64,000 nucleotides of DNA from Pseudomonas wadenswilerensis (GTDB lineage: Bacteria; Pseudomonadota; Gammaproteobacteria; Pseudomonadales; Pseudomonadaceae): the NCBI RefSeq assembly GCF_900497695.1, contig NZ_UIDD01000001.1, positions 1 to 64,000 on the forward strand, in the 5' to 3' direction. The notes under the pieces were generated by a model, which made no database searches, was not told the origin of the DNA, and saw nothing but the letters and a program-made list of their open reading frames with translations. The first letter of the stretch is position 1. Every line of letters starts with the position of its first letter. The translations under genes and the position numbers were made by a program. Shown in pieces: positions 44,889-54,781 of this stretch.

Positions 44889-45839
44889 ATGTCAGTCTTC
44901 ACCCCCCTGACCCGGCCTGAGCTGGAAACCTTTCTGGCGCCGTACGGCCTGGGCCGCCTGCGGGACTTCCAGGGCATTGCCGCCGGTACCGAGAACAGCA
45001 ACTTCTTTGTCAGCCTGGAACAAGGGGAGTACGTGCTGACGCTGGTCGAACGCGGGCCGATCCAGGACCTGCCGTTCTTCATCGAACTGCTCGATGTGCT
45101 GCATGAGGCCGACCTGCCGGTACCGTACGCCTTGCGTGGCAACGACGGCGTGGCCCTGCGAGAGCTGGCCGGCAAGCCTGCGCTGCTGCAGCCACGGCTG
45201 CCGGGCAAACACATCAAGACCGCCAACAATCAGCACTGCGTGCAGGTGGGCGAGTTGCTCGGGCACCTGCACCTGGCCACCCGTGACAAGGTCCTGGAGC
45301 GCAAGACCGACCGCGGCCTGGACTGGATGCTGGAAACCGGCGCCGAACTGATGCCGCGCCTGAACGCCGGACAACGCCAGCTGCTGCAGGCTTGCCTGGA
45401 CGAGGTGGGCGAGCACAAGGCGCAGATCATGGCGCTGCCCCGGGCCAACCTGCATGCCGACCTGTTCCGCGACAACGTGCTGTTCGAAGGCACCCACCTG
45501 ACCGGCCTGATCGACTTCTACAACGCCTGCTCGGGGCCGATGCTCTACGACCTGGCGATCACCCTGAACGACTGGTGCTGCGATGATGCCGGGCTCATCG
45601 ACGGCCCGCGGGCGCGGGCGTTGCTGGGGGCTTATGCGGCGCTGCGGCCGTTCACTTCGGCCGAGGCCAACCTGTGGCCGGTGATGTTGCGCATTGCCTG
45701 CGTGCGCTTCTGGCTGTCGCGCTTGATTGCTGCCGAGTCGTTTGCCGGGATGGACGTGCTGATTCACGATCCGGCGGACTTTGAAGTGCGCCTGGCGGCG
45801 CGGCAGCAGGTGGAAATCGCTTTGCCGTTTGCGTTGTGA
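44889..45839 (+). CDS. thrB: homoserine kinase (APH-fold type)
   Basis: A 316-residue homoserine kinase that phosphorylates L-homoserine in threonine synthesis. It is the aminoglycoside-phosphotransferase-fold version, not the GHMP type of E. coli: nucleotide loop AAGTENSNFFV (about 33-43), catalytic Brenner motif LHADLFRDNVLF (about 186-197) and metal-binding GLIDFYNAC. The ATG at 44889 is two codons into the open frame; no strong ribosome-binding site. No other thr genes are adjacent. A REP pair follows the stop codon. Confidence 0.93.
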   Translation: MSVFTPLTRPELETFLAPYGLGRLRDFQGIAAGTENSNFFVSLEQGEYVLTLVERGPIQDLPFFIELLDVLHEADLPVPYALRGNDGVALRELAGKPALLQPRLPGKHIKTANNQHCVQVGELLGHLHLATRDKVLERKTDRGLDWMLETGAELMPRLNAGQRQLLQACLDEVGEHKAQIMALPRANLHADLFRDNVLFEGTHLTGLIDFYNACSGPMLYDLAITLNDWCCDDAGLIDGPRARALLGAYAALRPFTSAEANLWPVMLRIACVRFWLSRLIAAESFAGMDVLIHDPADFEVRLAARQQVEIALPFAL

Positions 45840-45842
45840 AAC

Positions 45843-45895
45843 ATCGCGGGGCAAGCCCGCTCCTACAATAGGTTGGAGCGGGCTTGCCCCGCGAT
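45843..45895. repeat. inverted REP pair, perfect 21-base arms
   Basis: ATCGCGGGGCAAGCCCGC plus TCC (45843-45863) is perfectly complementary to 45875-45895 with an 11-base loop. It fills the space between the convergent thrB and znuA genes and could terminate both transcripts. Confidence 0.95.
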
Positions 45896-45902
45896 CAGGG
45901 CG

Positions 45903-46820
45903 TCACAACTTCTCCAGGCACCCCGCCAGATCATTCCCCAGCGTCTCCAGCAACTGCTCATAGCCCTGGGCACTGGCTGGCGCGGTCCCGCCCAGCGCAT
46001 CCAGCTCAGCCAGGGTCACCGGCAGCCCCGCCGTCAGCGTTTCGGCCAGCCGTGGCCGCAGTGGCGGCTCGCTGAACACACAGGTCTTGCCCACTTCCTG
46101 CAGACGCTTGCGCATCGCCGCCACGTGCTGAGCACCTGGCTGCACTTGCGCAGCCACGCTGAACACCCCGGTGTGTTTCAGGCCATAGGCCGATTCGAAG
46201 TAATCGAAAGCCTCATGGAAGACAAAAAACGGTTTGCCGCTGATACCCGCCATACGCTTTTGCAGGCGCAGGTCGAGTGTATCCAGGCGCTCGCCAAAGG
46301 CCTTGAGGTTGCTCTGGTAGCGCGCCGCGTTGGCAGGGTCGGCAACGCTGAGGTCAGCCGCCATCTTCGCCGCAATCACCCGGGCGTTGACCGACGACAG
46401 CCACAGGTGCGCATCGAGGCTGCCGGGGCGGTGATCGTGGTCATGATCGTCGCCATCTTCGTCGTTGGAGTGGCTATCTTCGCCAAAGTGGCGCAGGTGC
46501 AGGCCAGGCAGGTCCTGCACGGCGACGCTTGGCTTGCTGCGGGTCTTGAGCACACGAGGCAGGAAGCCTTCCATGTCCGGGCCGATCCAGTACAGCAACT
46601 CGACATCACCCACGCGCCGTACGTCGGAAGGACGCAGGGCGTAATGGTGCGGCGAGGCGCCTGGCGGCAGCAGCACTTCAGGGGTGCCGACGCCGTCCTG
46701 AACCGCTGCAGCGATCTGTTGCAGGGGCTTGATGCTGGTCAGCACACGCACTTCGGCCTGTGCCTGGGCCATCGCCAAGGTGGCGATAAAAGCGACAAAA
46801 AGGGCAAAAATTCGGGACAC
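45903..46820 (-). CDS. znuA: zinc ABC transporter substrate-binding protein ZnuA
   Basis: A 305-residue periplasmic zinc-binding protein (cluster A-I). Signal peptide about 1-22 (ATLAMAQAQA), then VRVLTSIKPL. Zinc-binding histidines are in GASPHHYALRPSD (about 55-62), a His/Asp-rich flexible loop (DGDDHDHDHR, about 120-130), AHLWLS and FHEAFDYFE. The GTG at 46820 is preferred over the GTG at 46829 because the signal peptide begins there; neither has a strong ribosome-binding site. It is divergent from zur-znuCB across a Zur-like box. Confidence 0.93.
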   Translation of the reverse strand: MSRIFALFVAFIATLAMAQAQAEVRVLTSIKPLQQIAAAVQDGVGTPEVLLPPGASPHHYALRPSDVRRVGDVELLYWIGPDMEGFLPRVLKTRSKPSVAVQDLPGLHLRHFGEDSHSNDEDGDDHDHDHRPGSLDAHLWLSSVNARVIAAKMAADLSVADPANAARYQSNLKAFGERLDTLDLRLQKRMAGISGKPFFVFHEAFDYFESAYGLKHTGVFSVAAQVQPGAQHVAAMRKRLQEVGKTCVFSEPPLRPRLAETLTAGLPVTLAELDALGGTAPASAQGYEQLLETLGNDLAGCLEKL

Positions 46821-46846
46821 GATGACCACTCACAGGGGCTGAAACA

Positions 46847-46863
46847 GGTAACATAATAACGTC
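46847..46863. promoter_or_regulatory. candidate Zur box between znuA and zur
   Basis: GGTAACATAATAACGTC on the plus strand gives an imperfect palindrome with GTTAT and GTAAC half-sites, close to the gamma-proteobacterial Zur pattern TGTTATANNATAACA. It lies between the divergent znuA and zur-znuC-znuB genes, so it could repress both when zinc is plentiful. Confidence 0.6.
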
Positions 46864-46886
46864 TCCAATCAGAACCGTCGCCGCTC

Positions 46887-47369
46887 ATGCCTAAAACCCC
46901 GCTGGCCAACCGCCCCCACGACCACTCCCATTGCGTGCACAGCGCCCTGGCCGAGGCCGATGCGCTGTGCGCACGCCAGGGTGTGCGCCTGACCGCCTTG
47001 CGCCGGCGCGTGCTGGAGCTGGTATGGCAGAGCCACAAGCCGCTGGGTGCCTACGACATCCTTGCCGTGCTGAGCGAGCAGGACGGTCGCCGGGCGGCGC
47101 CGCCCACCGTGTACCGGGCGCTGGATTTCCTCCTGGAAAACAGCCTGGTGCACCGCATTGCCTCGCTCAACGCCTTTATCGGCTGCAGTCACCCCGAGCA
47201 TGCGCACCAGGGGCAGTTCCTGATCTGCCGCGAATGCCACGTGGCCATCGAGCTTGAGCAAAGCAGCATCAGCGACGCCATCGTCGCCAGCGCCAAAGAG
47301 GTCGGTTTCAGTGTCGAAGCACAGACGGTCGAAGTGGTTGGCCTGTGCGGCAACTGCCGGAGCGCCTGA
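46887..47369 (+). CDS. zur: zinc uptake regulator Zur (Fur family, Np20)
   Basis: A 160-residue Fur-family repressor. Winged helix at about 20-90 ([28 protein letters not shown]) and a dimerisation domain with zinc ligands: [13 protein letters not shown], the structural CRECH pair (CxxC) and a C-terminal CGNC pair. The [10 protein letters not shown]-terminal segment adds potential ligands. In P. aeruginosa the orthologue (np20/zur) controls znu genes. It overlaps znuC (TGATG) and heads the zur-znuC-znuB operon. Confidence 0.94.
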   Translation: MPKTPLANRPHDHSHCVHSALAEADALCARQGVRLTALRRRVLELVWQSHKPLGAYDILAVLSEQDGRRAAPPTVYRALDFLLENSLVHRIASLNAFIGCSHPEHAHQGQFLICRECHVAIELEQSSISDAIVASAKEVGFSVEAQTVEVVGLCGNCRSA

Positions 47370-48148
47370 TGAGCAATGCGCTGATTCGCCTCGAACAGGT
47401 GGGCGTGAGCTTCGCCGGCCAGGCGGTACTCGACAGCATCGACCTGGCCGTGGAGCCCGGACAGATCGTCACCCTGATCGGCCCCAATGGTGCCGGCAAA
47501 ACCACCTTGGTGCGCGCCGTGCTGGGCCTGCTCAAGCCGCATACCGGCAAGGTCTGGCGCAAGCCACGGCTGCGCATCGGCTACATGCCGCAAAAGCTTC
47601 AGGTCGATGCCACCTTGCCGCTTTCGGTCCTGCGTTTTTTGCGCCTGGTACCCGGCGTTGACCGCGCGGCGGCGCTGTCGGCATTGAAGGAAGTCGGCGC
47701 CGAACAGGTCATCGACAGCCCGATCCAGGGCATTTCCGGCGGTGAGATGCAGCGTGTATTGCTGGCCCGGGCGTTGCTGCGCGAACCTGAACTGCTGGTA
47801 CTCGACGAACCGGTGCAAGGCGTCGACGTCGCCGGCCAGTCCGAGCTGTACAGCCTGATTACCCGCCTGCGCGACCGTCATGGCTGCGGCGTGCTGATGG
47901 TTTCCCACGACCTGCACCTGGTCATGAGCACCACCGACCAGGTGGTCTGCCTGAACCGTCACGTCTGCTGTTCCGGCCATCCGGAGCAGGTCAGCGGCGA
48001 CCCGGCTTTCGTTGAGCTGTTCGGCAGCAACGCGCCGAGTCTGGCGATCTATCACCACCACCACGACCACGCCCACGACCTGCACGGCTCGGTGGTTACC
48101 CCGGCCAAAGGCGGCCATGTCCACGGAGATCACTGCAAGCATGGCTGA
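47369..48148 (+). CDS. znuC: zinc ABC transporter ATP-binding protein ZnuC
   Basis: A 259-residue ABC ATPase: Walker [10 protein letters not shown] (about 39-47), signature ISGGEMQRV, Walker [13 protein letters not shown], switch histidine SHDLHLV. The C-terminal 35 residues are histidine-rich ([25 protein letters not shown]), giving about a dozen potential zinc ligands on the cytoplasmic side. The start overlaps the zur stop by one base, and the end overlaps znuB by eight bases, so the operon is translationally coupled. Confidence 0.95.
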   Translation: MSNALIRLEQVGVSFAGQAVLDSIDLAVEPGQIVTLIGPNGAGKTTLVRAVLGLLKPHTGKVWRKPRLRIGYMPQKLQVDATLPLSVLRFLRLVPGVDRAAALSALKEVGAEQVIDSPIQGISGGEMQRVLLARALLREPELLVLDEPVQGVDVAGQSELYSLITRLRDRHGCGVLMVSHDLHLVMSTTDQVVCLNRHVCCSGHPEQVSGDPAFVELFGSNAPSLAIYHHHHDHAHDLHGSVVTPAKGGHVHGDHCKHG

Positions 48149-48923
48149 TTTTCTGCTTTACGCCCTGCTCGCAGGTTTGTCTCTGGCACTGGTCGCAGGC
48201 CCTCTGGGGTCCTTCGTGGTCTGGCGGCGCATGGCCTATTTTGGCGACACCCTGTCCCATGCCGCGCTGCTCGGCGTCGCCCTGGGCTTTGTGCTGGATG
48301 TCAGCCCGGCCCTGGCGGTAACCGTCGGCTGTCTGTTGCTGGCTATCCTGCTGGTGACCCTGCAACAGCGTCAGCCGCTGGCCTCGGACACCCTGCTGGG
48401 GATTCTTGCGCCCAGCACGCTTTCCCTTGGCCTGGTGGTACTGAGCTTCATGCACGATGTGCGCATCGACCTCATGGCCTACCTGTTTGGCGACCTGCTG
48501 GCCATCAGCCCGGGGGATCTGGCCTGGATTCTCGGCGGCAGCGCCGCAGTGCTGCTGTTGCTGGTGGTGCTGTGGCGCCCGCTGCTGGCGGTCACCGTGC
48601 ATGAAGAACTGGCCATGGTCGAAGGCCTGCCTGTCGCCGCGCTGCGCCTGGCGCTGATGCTGCTGATCGCGGTAGTGATCGCCGTGGCGATGAAGATCGT
48701 CGGCGTACTGCTGATCACTTCGCTATTGATCATTCCCGCCGCTGCGGCGCAACGTCACGCTCGCTCGCCGGAACAGATGGCCCTGGGCGCCAGCCTGCTG
48801 GGGGTGACTGCGGTTTGCGGAGGGCTAGCGCTATCGTGGTTCAAGGACACCCCGGCCGGGCCGTCCATCGTGGTCTGCGCCGCAGTGCTATTCTTGCTAA
48901 GCCTGGCACTGCCCCGGCGCTGA
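48141..48923 (+). CDS. znuB: zinc ABC transporter permease ZnuB
   Basis: A 260-residue ABC-3 family permease with eight to nine hydrophobic helices. Conserved segments are [23 protein letters not shown] near residue 30 and the coupling region around [15 protein letters not shown] near residue 155, followed by [15 protein letters not shown]. It completes the ZnuABC importer with the neighbouring genes. The ATG at 48141 lies within the znuC coding end; GGAGATCACTGCAAGC precedes it. Confidence 0.95.
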   Translation: MADFLLYALLAGLSLALVAGPLGSFVVWRRMAYFGDTLSHAALLGVALGFVLDVSPALAVTVGCLLLAILLVTLQQRQPLASDTLLGILAPSTLSLGLVVLSFMHDVRIDLMAYLFGDLLAISPGDLAWILGGSAAVLLLLVVLWRPLLAVTVHEELAMVEGLPVAALRLALMLLIAVVIAVAMKIVGVLLITSLLIIPAAAAQRHARSPEQMALGASLLGVTAVCGGLALSWFKDTPAGPSIVVCAAVLFLLSLALPRR

Positions 48924-49055
48924 AGGCGTGGGGCGCAGCCTAGGCGGTTGCACCCTGCGACATTAAAAACGCGCAGGGTCCTGAAGAGTTATTTTCGAGT
49001 CTGCGGACTGGGTGTAGACTTGCTCGCTTTTTTGCGCAAATAGAGAGTCGCAGGA

Positions 49056-49769
49056 ATGAAGCCGTTCGCCTCCCGTTATCTGCTCCTTGCCGCGTTTTCG
49101 CTGATCCTCGCCGCGTGCTCCAGCACCCCGGCCGACAACGCCGCCGTGCCTGCCCAGCCTGATGCCTGGCAGCAGCTGGAGCAAAGCATCGCCAGCAGCG
49201 AGCTGGCCACTGCCGAAGATCAACTCGCTACCCTGCAAAGCCAAGCGCCAAATGACAGCCGGATCGAGCAATACCAGCGTCAGCTGGCCGAAGCCTATCT
49301 GCAACGCAGCCAGATCGTCCTGCAAAAGGGTGATGTGAATGCGGCTGCCACCGCATTGGCCCGCGCCCGCGCGCTGATGCCCAAGGCACCAGCGCTGACC
49401 GGTGGTGTCAACGGCGCTATCGCCCAGGCGCGCAAGGCCGAGCTCGATAAAGCCGAGGCTGCCCTGAAGGCCGCCGAAGCCCGCCCGGCCGCCAAACTGA
49501 TCGACCCGACCGCGCCCAACACGGTCGTTGCATTGAAAACCACGAATATTCGCGAAATGCGCAAGCAACTGGATGACATCGCCGCCGATGTGGTCAATTA
49601 CCAGTGCGAGGTGGTGTTCCAGGTTCCGCGTAAGCAGGATGCGCCCTGGCTGCAAACCCTGCTGGGCAAACGGGTGAAAAAACTCGACAGTGAGTTTGCC
49701 TTGCAGCAAAGCCACGAGATTCATCGCAATCAGCCTGCCCAGGCGGTGTTGATCCCGCGCCGCCCGTAG
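49056..49769 (+). CDS. periplasmic/outer-membrane lipoprotein, function unknown
   Basis: A 237-residue lipoprotein: lipobox LAAC (Cys21). The mature part is helical with two to three TPR-like pairs (about 40-130; WQQLEQSIASSELATAEDQLATL, AYLQRSQIVLQKGDVNAAATAL) and a Lys/Ala-rich helix, followed by a small C-terminal domain from about 165 (LKTTNIREMRKQLDDIAADVVNYQCEVVFQVPR). It has no recognised function; the orthologue follows znuB in other pseudomonads. It lies 132 bases after znuB, with its own start signal (GTCGCAGGA). Confidence 0.8.
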   Translation: MKPFASRYLLLAAFSLILAACSSTPADNAAVPAQPDAWQQLEQSIASSELATAEDQLATLQSQAPNDSRIEQYQRQLAEAYLQRSQIVLQKGDVNAAATALARARALMPKAPALTGGVNGAIAQARKAELDKAEAALKAAEARPAAKLIDPTAPNTVVALKTTNIREMRKQLDDIAADVVNYQCEVVFQVPRKQDAPWLQTLLGKRVKKLDSEFALQQSHEIHRNQPAQAVLIPRRP

Positions 49770-49770
49770 C

Positions 49771-49795
49771 AAAAAGGGTGCCCAGGCGGGCACCC
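49771..49795 (-). terminator. rho-independent terminator of katE
   Basis: On the minus strand GGGTGCCC (49795-49788) pairs with GGGCACCC (49783-49776) around a four-base loop and is followed by five T residues. It lies between the convergent lipoprotein and katE genes and may serve both. Confidence 0.88.
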
Positions 49796-49805
49796 GGTTC
49801 CTGCC

Positions 49806-51944
49806 TCAAGCCGGAATGGCTTTCGCTGCAGCCTCACGCGCCCACACCCGATGCTTGCTGATTGCAGTGATGAAGGCCTTGTAAGCTCTGTCATCGTTGC
49901 CTAGCAGCAAACCGCTGTCGACCTTGAGCCCCAGTTTGTCGAGCACGGCTTGCGCCTCGCTGGCCAAGCCGATGGGCTTGAGGTGCTTGTAGGCTTCGAG
50001 CAGAAAGTGCACCGCTACACCATCACCCGCCAGGGCCTGCAGTGAGGCCTTGCCGCCCGGCACCCAGACTGCATCGAAAACCACCGACGGCATGCCTTGC
50101 ATCGAAGCATCCACTGCCAACGGCTTGCCCTGGGCGGTCTTGACCGGCGCCGAAGTAGGGCCAAGTACCTTGATCTGTGCGCTCTCGGCTTCCAGCGCCT
50201 TGACCAGGCCATCGACACTGGCGGCATCCACCCCATCGGCCACCAGCACTGCGACCTTGCGGCCCTTGATGCCTTCGCCCAGTAGGTTCATCTGACTCAG
50301 GGCAGGGGACTCCTTGAGGCTTGGCGCAGGCACATCCACCGTGCCTTTCTTCGGCGCCGGCAGGCCCAGGTTCGCCGCCACGCGCGCGGCCAGCTTGAGG
50401 TCGATGTTGGCGAGGATCTCGTTGACCTCGCGGGCGCGGATGAACTCACGCTCAACCTTGCCCAGCTCGAAGCTGTAGGCACTGACGATGTGTTCCTGCT
50501 CGGTCGGGCTCATGCTCTGGAAGAACAGCCGTGCCTGGGAGAAGTGGTCGGCAAACGACGGGCTGCGCTGGCGCACCTTGTGCGCTTCGATGCGTTCCGG
50601 GTACGACTCGAAGCCACCATCGCTGGCTGCTGGCGCGGTCTCCTTGGGCCAACCGCCGTCGATCGAGTTGGGTTCATAGGAAGTGCGGCCCTTGTCCACG
50701 GTGGTCCGGTGCAATGCATCACGCTGACCGTTGTGGTTGGGCGCCAGCGGGCGGTTGATCGGTATCTCGTGGAAGTTCGGCCCGCCGAGCCGGCTGATCT
50801 GGGTATCGGTGTAGGAAAACAAACGGCCCTGCAGCAGCGGGTCGTTGGAAAAATCAATGCCGGGAACGATATGCCCGGGGCAGAAGGCAACCTGTTCGGT
50901 TTCGGCAAAGAAATTGTCCGGGTTGCGGTTGAGCACCATCTTGCCCAGCGGCGTAACCGGCACCAGCTCTTCGGGGATGATCTTGGTCGGGTCGAGCAGG
51001 TCGAAGTCGAACGTGTGCTCGTCTTCTTCAGCAACGATCTGCACGCCGAACTCCCATTCCGGGTAATTGCCGGTTTCGATCGCTTCCCAGAGGTCGCGGC
51101 GGTGGTAGTCGGTATCTTTACCCGCCAGCTTCTGCGCTTCGTCCCAGAGCAGCGAACATACACCAGCCTTGGGCTTCCAATGGAATTTGACGAAGCTTGA
51201 CTTGCCTTCGGCATTGATCAGTCGAAAGGTGTGCACACCGAAACCCTGCATGGTCCGCAGGCTTTTCGGAATGGCGCGGTCGGACATCGCCCAGATCACC
51301 ATGTGCGCTGACTCCGGCACCAGCGAAACGAAGTCCCAGAAAGTGTCGTGGGCCGAGCCTCCGGTGGGAATTTCGTTGTGCGGCTCAGGCTTCACCGCAT
51401 GGACGAAGTCGGGAAACTTGATGGCATCCTGAATGAAGAACACCGGCATGTTGTTGCCCACCAGGTCGAAGTTGCCTTCATCGGTAAAGAATTTGACGGC
51501 AAAACCGCGCACATCACGCACGGTATCACCAGAACCCCGTGGGCCCTGAACGGTGGAAAAACGCACGAACACCGGGGTAATTTTCTCCGGGTCCTGCAGG
51601 AAGCCGGCCTTGGTCAAGGCGGCATGAGATTCGTAGGCCTGGAAGTAACCATGGGCCCCGGTACCGCGGGCATGCACGATGCGTTCAGGGATGCGCTCGT
51701 GGTCAAAATGCGTGATCTTCTCACGCATGATGAAGTCTTCAAGCAGCGACGGGCCACGGTCGCCAGCCTTGAGGGTGTTCTGGTTGTCGGCAACCTTGAC
51801 CCCCTGATTGGTGCGCAGGGCCTGGCCGGTGGCGTCACTGCGAAACACCTCCAGGCTTTGCAGCTTGGCGTTGGTATTGGCCCGGTCGGGGGTCTGGGTA
51901 CCGGCGAGTTGGCTTTCCTTGGGCGGGTTCTTCTTGCTGGGCAT
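49806..51944 (-). CDS. katE: catalase HPII, large-subunit monofunctional catalase
   Basis: A 712-residue large catalase that dismutates hydrogen peroxide. N-terminal extension (1-60), catalase core with the catalytic His in [19 protein letters not shown] (about residue 90), [16 protein letters not shown] with the active Asn, and the proximal Tyr region [19 protein letters not shown]-terminal class I glutamine amidotransferase-like (DJ-1/PfpI) domain from about 555 ([14 protein letters not shown]). This arrangement equals E. coli KatE, a sigma-S-dependent stationary-phase enzyme. GAGGAGAG precedes the ATG at 51944; a TTG at 51965 also lies in frame. Divergent from metN. Confidence 0.95.
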   Translation of the reverse strand: MPSKKNPPKESQLAGTQTPDRANTNAKLQSLEVFRSDATGQALRTNQGVKVADNQNTLKAGDRGPSLLEDFIMREKITHFDHERIPERIVHARGTGAHGYFQAYESHAALTKAGFLQDPEKITPVFVRFSTVQGPRGSGDTVRDVRGFAVKFFTDEGNFDLVGNNMPVFFIQDAIKFPDFVHAVKPEPHNEIPTGGSAHDTFWDFVSLVPESAHMVIWAMSDRAIPKSLRTMQGFGVHTFRLINAEGKSSFVKFHWKPKAGVCSLLWDEAQKLAGKDTDYHRRDLWEAIETGNYPEWEFGVQIVAEEDEHTFDFDLLDPTKIIPEELVPVTPLGKMVLNRNPDNFFAETEQVAFCPGHIVPGIDFSNDPLLQGRLFSYTDTQISRLGGPNFHEIPINRPLAPNHNGQRDALHRTTVDKGRTSYEPNSIDGGWPKETAPAASDGGFESYPERIEAHKVRQRSPSFADHFSQARLFFQSMSPTEQEHIVSAYSFELGKVEREFIRAREVNEILANIDLKLAARVAANLGLPAPKKGTVDVPAPSLKESPALSQMNLLGEGIKGRKVAVLVADGVDAASVDGLVKALEAESAQIKVLGPTSAPVKTAQGKPLAVDASMQGMPSVVFDAVWVPGGKASLQALAGDGVAVHFLLEAYKHLKPIGLASEAQAVLDKLGLKVDSGLLLGNDDRAYKAFITAISKHRVWAREAAAKAIPA

Positions 51945-52175
51945 CAGTGTGCTCTCCTCACTCAATCAGTCCTGCGGTTCGACCCCACGGTGGGCCCTAT
52001 TCAGTAGGGACTGATGGCTTGTGCAGGCGTTCCTTCGGATTGACCACTGATCGCGTTATTCCAGTAGCATTGGTCAATTGCGAAATAAATGCTAAGAACC
52101 TCTATACGAACAGGCTAAAATGCGCGCCCGGCTAACCGCTGACCCCATTCCCATGCGCCCCACAAGGTTCGCTAC

Positions 52176-53183
52176 GTGATCGAGTTTCAAAATGTTCATA
52201 AAACCTACCGCGTAGCCGGTAGGGATATTCCCGCACTGCACCCGACCAACCTGAGCGTCGAAGACGGCCAGGTGTTCGGGCTGATCGGCCATTCCGGTGC
52301 CGGTAAAAGTACCCTGCTGCGCCTGATCAACCGCCTGGAAGCGCCGAGCGGCGGCAAGATCATCGTCGACGGCGAAGACGTCACTGCGTTCAACGCCAAC
52401 GATCTGCGCCGATTCCGCCAGCAAGTCGGGATGATCTTCCAGCACTTCAACCTGCTGGCCTCCAAGACTGTCGCCGACAACGTGGCCTTGCCACTGACCC
52501 TGGCCGGCGAGCTGTCGCGCAAGGAAATCGACACCCGCGTCAACGAACTGCTGGCCCGCGTCGGCCTGTCCGATCACGCGAAAAAGTACCCGGCGCAGCT
52601 CTCCGGCGGCCAGAAGCAGCGCGTCGGCATCGCCCGCGCCCTGGCTACCAAACCGAAGATTTTGCTGTGTGACGAAGCCACCAGCGCCCTTGACCCGCAA
52701 ACCACCGCTTCGGTGTTGCAGTTGCTGGCCGAGATCAACCGCGAATTGAAACTGACCATCGTGCTGATCACCCATGAAATGGACGTGATCCGCCGGGTCT
52801 GCGACCGCGTGGCCGTAATGGACGCCGGGCAGATCGTCGAGCAGGGCCCGGTGGCCGATGTGTTCCTGCATCCGCAACACCCGACCACCAAGCGCTTTGT
52901 CCAGGAAGATGAACAGATCGACGAGAGCGAACAGCGCGACGACTTCGCCCACGTGCCAGGGCGCATCGTGCGCCTGACCTTCCAGGGTGACTCGACCTAC
53001 GCGCCGCTGCTGGGCACTGTGGCCCGGGAAACCGGTGTGGACTACAGCATCCTGGCTGGCCGCATCGACCGTATCAAGGACACCCCGTATGGGCAGCTGA
53101 CCCTGGCCGTCACTGGCGGCGACATGGAAGCGGCGTTTGCCCGCTTCACTGCGGCTGATGTTCATATGGAGGTACTGCGTTGA
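52176..53183 (+). CDS. metN: methionine ABC transporter ATP-binding protein MetN
   Basis: A 335-residue ABC ATPase with Walker [10 protein letters not shown], signature LSGGQKQRV, Walker [14 protein letters not shown], and the C-terminal NIL regulatory domain (about 250-335; [20 protein letters not shown]) that binds methionine and inhibits transport. Start is GTG with CAAGG nine bases upstream. metI follows with a one-base overlap. It is one of probably several met uptake loci in the genome. Confidence 0.94.
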   Translation: MIEFQNVHKTYRVAGRDIPALHPTNLSVEDGQVFGLIGHSGAGKSTLLRLINRLEAPSGGKIIVDGEDVTAFNANDLRRFRQQVGMIFQHFNLLASKTVADNVALPLTLAGELSRKEIDTRVNELLARVGLSDHAKKYPAQLSGGQKQRVGIARALATKPKILLCDEATSALDPQTTASVLQLLAEINRELKLTIVLITHEMDVIRRVCDRVAVMDAGQIVEQGPVADVFLHPQHPTTKRFVQEDEQIDESEQRDDFAHVPGRIVRLTFQGDSTYAPLLGTVARETGVDYSILAGRIDRIKDTPYGQLTLAVTGGDMEAAFARFTAADVHMEVLR

Positions 53184-53854
53184 TGGACGCTTTGAGTTTC
53201 TTTGCCAACGTCGACTGGGCCGAAATCTGGCTGGCCACCATCGACACCATGATCATGCTGTTCGGCTCGCTGTTCTTCACCGTGCTGCTCGGCCTGCCGC
53301 TGGGCGTGCTGCTGTTCCTCTGCGGCCCGCGCCAGCTGTTCGAGCAGAAGGGCGTGTACGCGCTGCTGTCGCTGGTGGTGAACATCCTGCGCTCGCTGCC
53401 GTTCATCATCCTGCTGATCGTGATGATCCCCTTCACCGTGCTGATCACCGGCACCTCGCTGGGCGTCGCCGGGGCCATCCCGCCACTGGTGGTTGGAGCC
53501 ACGCCGTTCTTCGCCCGCCTGGTGGAAACAGCGCTGCGTGAAGTCGACCGCGGCATCATCGAAGCCACCCAGTCGATGGGCGCCACTACCCGCCAGATCA
53601 TCATGAACGCCTTGCTGCCCGAGGCCCGCCCGGGCATCTTCGCGGCCATTACCGTCACTGCCATTACCCTGGTGTCCTACACCGCCATGGCCGGTGTAGT
53701 GGGCGCTGGCGGCCTGGGTGACCTGGCGATCCGCTTCGGTTACCAACGTTTCCAGACCGATGTGATGGTGGTCACCGTGGTTCTGCTGCTGGTCCTGGTT
53801 CAAGTCCTGCAGAGCGTGGGCGACAAACTGGTTGTGCATTTTTCCCGTAAGTAA
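53183..53854 (+). CDS. metI: methionine ABC transporter permease MetI
   Basis: A 223-residue permease with five hydrophobic helices and the BPD-transport EAA-type loop (EVDRGIIEATQSMGATTRQIIMNALLPEARPGI, about 120-152) that couples to MetN. GGAGG lies ten bases before the ATG at 53183, inside the metN stop. Followed 63 bases later by metQ. Confidence 0.95.
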   Translation: MDALSFFANVDWAEIWLATIDTMIMLFGSLFFTVLLGLPLGVLLFLCGPRQLFEQKGVYALLSLVVNILRSLPFIILLIVMIPFTVLITGTSLGVAGAIPPLVVGATPFFARLVETALREVDRGIIEATQSMGATTRQIIMNALLPEARPGIFAAITVTAITLVSYTAMAGVVGAGGLGDLAIRFGYQRFQTDVMVVTVVLLLVLVQVLQSVGDKLVVHFSRK

Positions 53855-53917
53855 CCCCATGGGTCGGCACTAGCCGACGCACCGGGGGCCGGATCGGCCC
53901 TCACAAGGAGTGATTTG

Positions 53918-54688
53918 ATGAAAAAGCTGCTTGCTGTTGTCGCCGCCGTCGCGGCTTTCTCGGCCCAGGCCGAGACCCTGACCGTCGCCGCCACCCCGGT
54001 GCCGCACGCCGAGATCCTCGAGTTCGTCAAACCGGCCCTGGCCAAAGAAGGCGTGGAACTGAAGGTGAAAGTATTCACCGACTACATCCAGCCGAACGTA
54101 CAGGTCGCCGAGAAACGCCTGGACGCCAACTTCTTCCAGCACCAGCCGTACCTGGATGAGTTCAACAAGGCCAAGGGCACTGATCTGGTCAGCGTTGCCG
54201 GCGTGCACCTGGAGCCGCTGGGCGCCTACTCGAGCAAGTACAAGAAGCTCGACGAGCTGCCTTCGACTGCCACCGTGGTCATCCCCAACGATGCCACCAA
54301 CGGCGGTCGTGCCTTGCTGCTGCTGGACAAGGCCGGTGTGATCAAGCTCAAGGACAACAAGAACATCCTCTCGACCGTCAAAGACATCACCGAGAACAGC
54401 AAGAACCTGAAATTCCGTGAGCTGGAAGCCGCGACCATCCCGCGCGTGCTGACCCAGGTCGACCTGGCGCTGATCAACACCAACTACGCGCTGGAAGCCA
54501 AGCTCAACCCTGAGAAGGATGCACTGGTCATCGAAGGCAGCGATTCGCCTTACGTGAACATCCTGGTGACCCGCGAAGACAACAAGGACGCGGACGCTGT
54601 GAAGAAGCTGGTAACAGCCCTGCACACGCCGGAAGTGAAGAAGTTCATCGAAGAGAAGTACAAGGGCGCGGTCAAGCCGGCGTTCTGA
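53918..54688 (+). CDS. metQ: methionine-binding protein MetQ
   Basis: A 256-residue NLPA-family periplasmic binding protein. Signal peptide 1-19 (LAVVAAVAAFSAQA), then ETLTVAATPVPHAEIL, typical of the family, and FFQHQPYLDEFNK and VIPNDATNGGRALLLL ligand-site segments. There is no lipobox cysteine, so unlike E. coli MetQ it is a soluble periplasmic protein. AAGGAG precedes the ATG. The operon is closed by a REP pair. Confidence 0.93.
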   Translation: MKKLLAVVAAVAAFSAQAETLTVAATPVPHAEILEFVKPALAKEGVELKVKVFTDYIQPNVQVAEKRLDANFFQHQPYLDEFNKAKGTDLVSVAGVHLEPLGAYSSKYKKLDELPSTATVVIPNDATNGGRALLLLDKAGVIKLKDNKNILSTVKDITENSKNLKFRELEAATIPRVLTQVDLALINTNYALEAKLNPEKDALVIEGSDSPYVNILVTREDNKDADAVKKLVTALHTPEVKKFIEEKYKGAVKPAF

Positions 54689-54705
54689 TAAGCCGCATCG
54701 CCCTC

Positions 54706-54776
54706 ATCGCTGGCAAGCCAGCTCCCACAGGTTCAGGTGCAAAGCCGGACCTTGTGGGAGCTGGCTTGCCAGCGAT
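54706..54776. repeat. inverted REP pair, perfect 24-base arms
   Basis: ATCGCTGGCAAGCCAGCTCC plus CACA (54706-54729) is perfectly complementary to 54753-54776, with a 23-base loop. It separates the convergent metQ and sco genes. The arms belong to a different sequence type from the REP copies at 19923 and 45843. Confidence 0.95.
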
Positions 54777-54781
54777 GCTTT

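Noticed and set aside
45843-45895. Possible CRISPR or insertion sequence end
   Set aside because: The palindromic repeats match REP elements; there are no regularly spaced units, transposase gene or target duplication.
52071-52130. metN promoter boxes (TATACG, TAAAAT)
   Set aside because: Hexamers resembling -10 boxes exist but no -35 at a proper spacing could be assigned, so no promoter is claimed.
52092-53165. 357-codon minus-strand frame opposite metN
   Set aside because: Shadow of metN; no ribosome-binding site and atypical residue composition.
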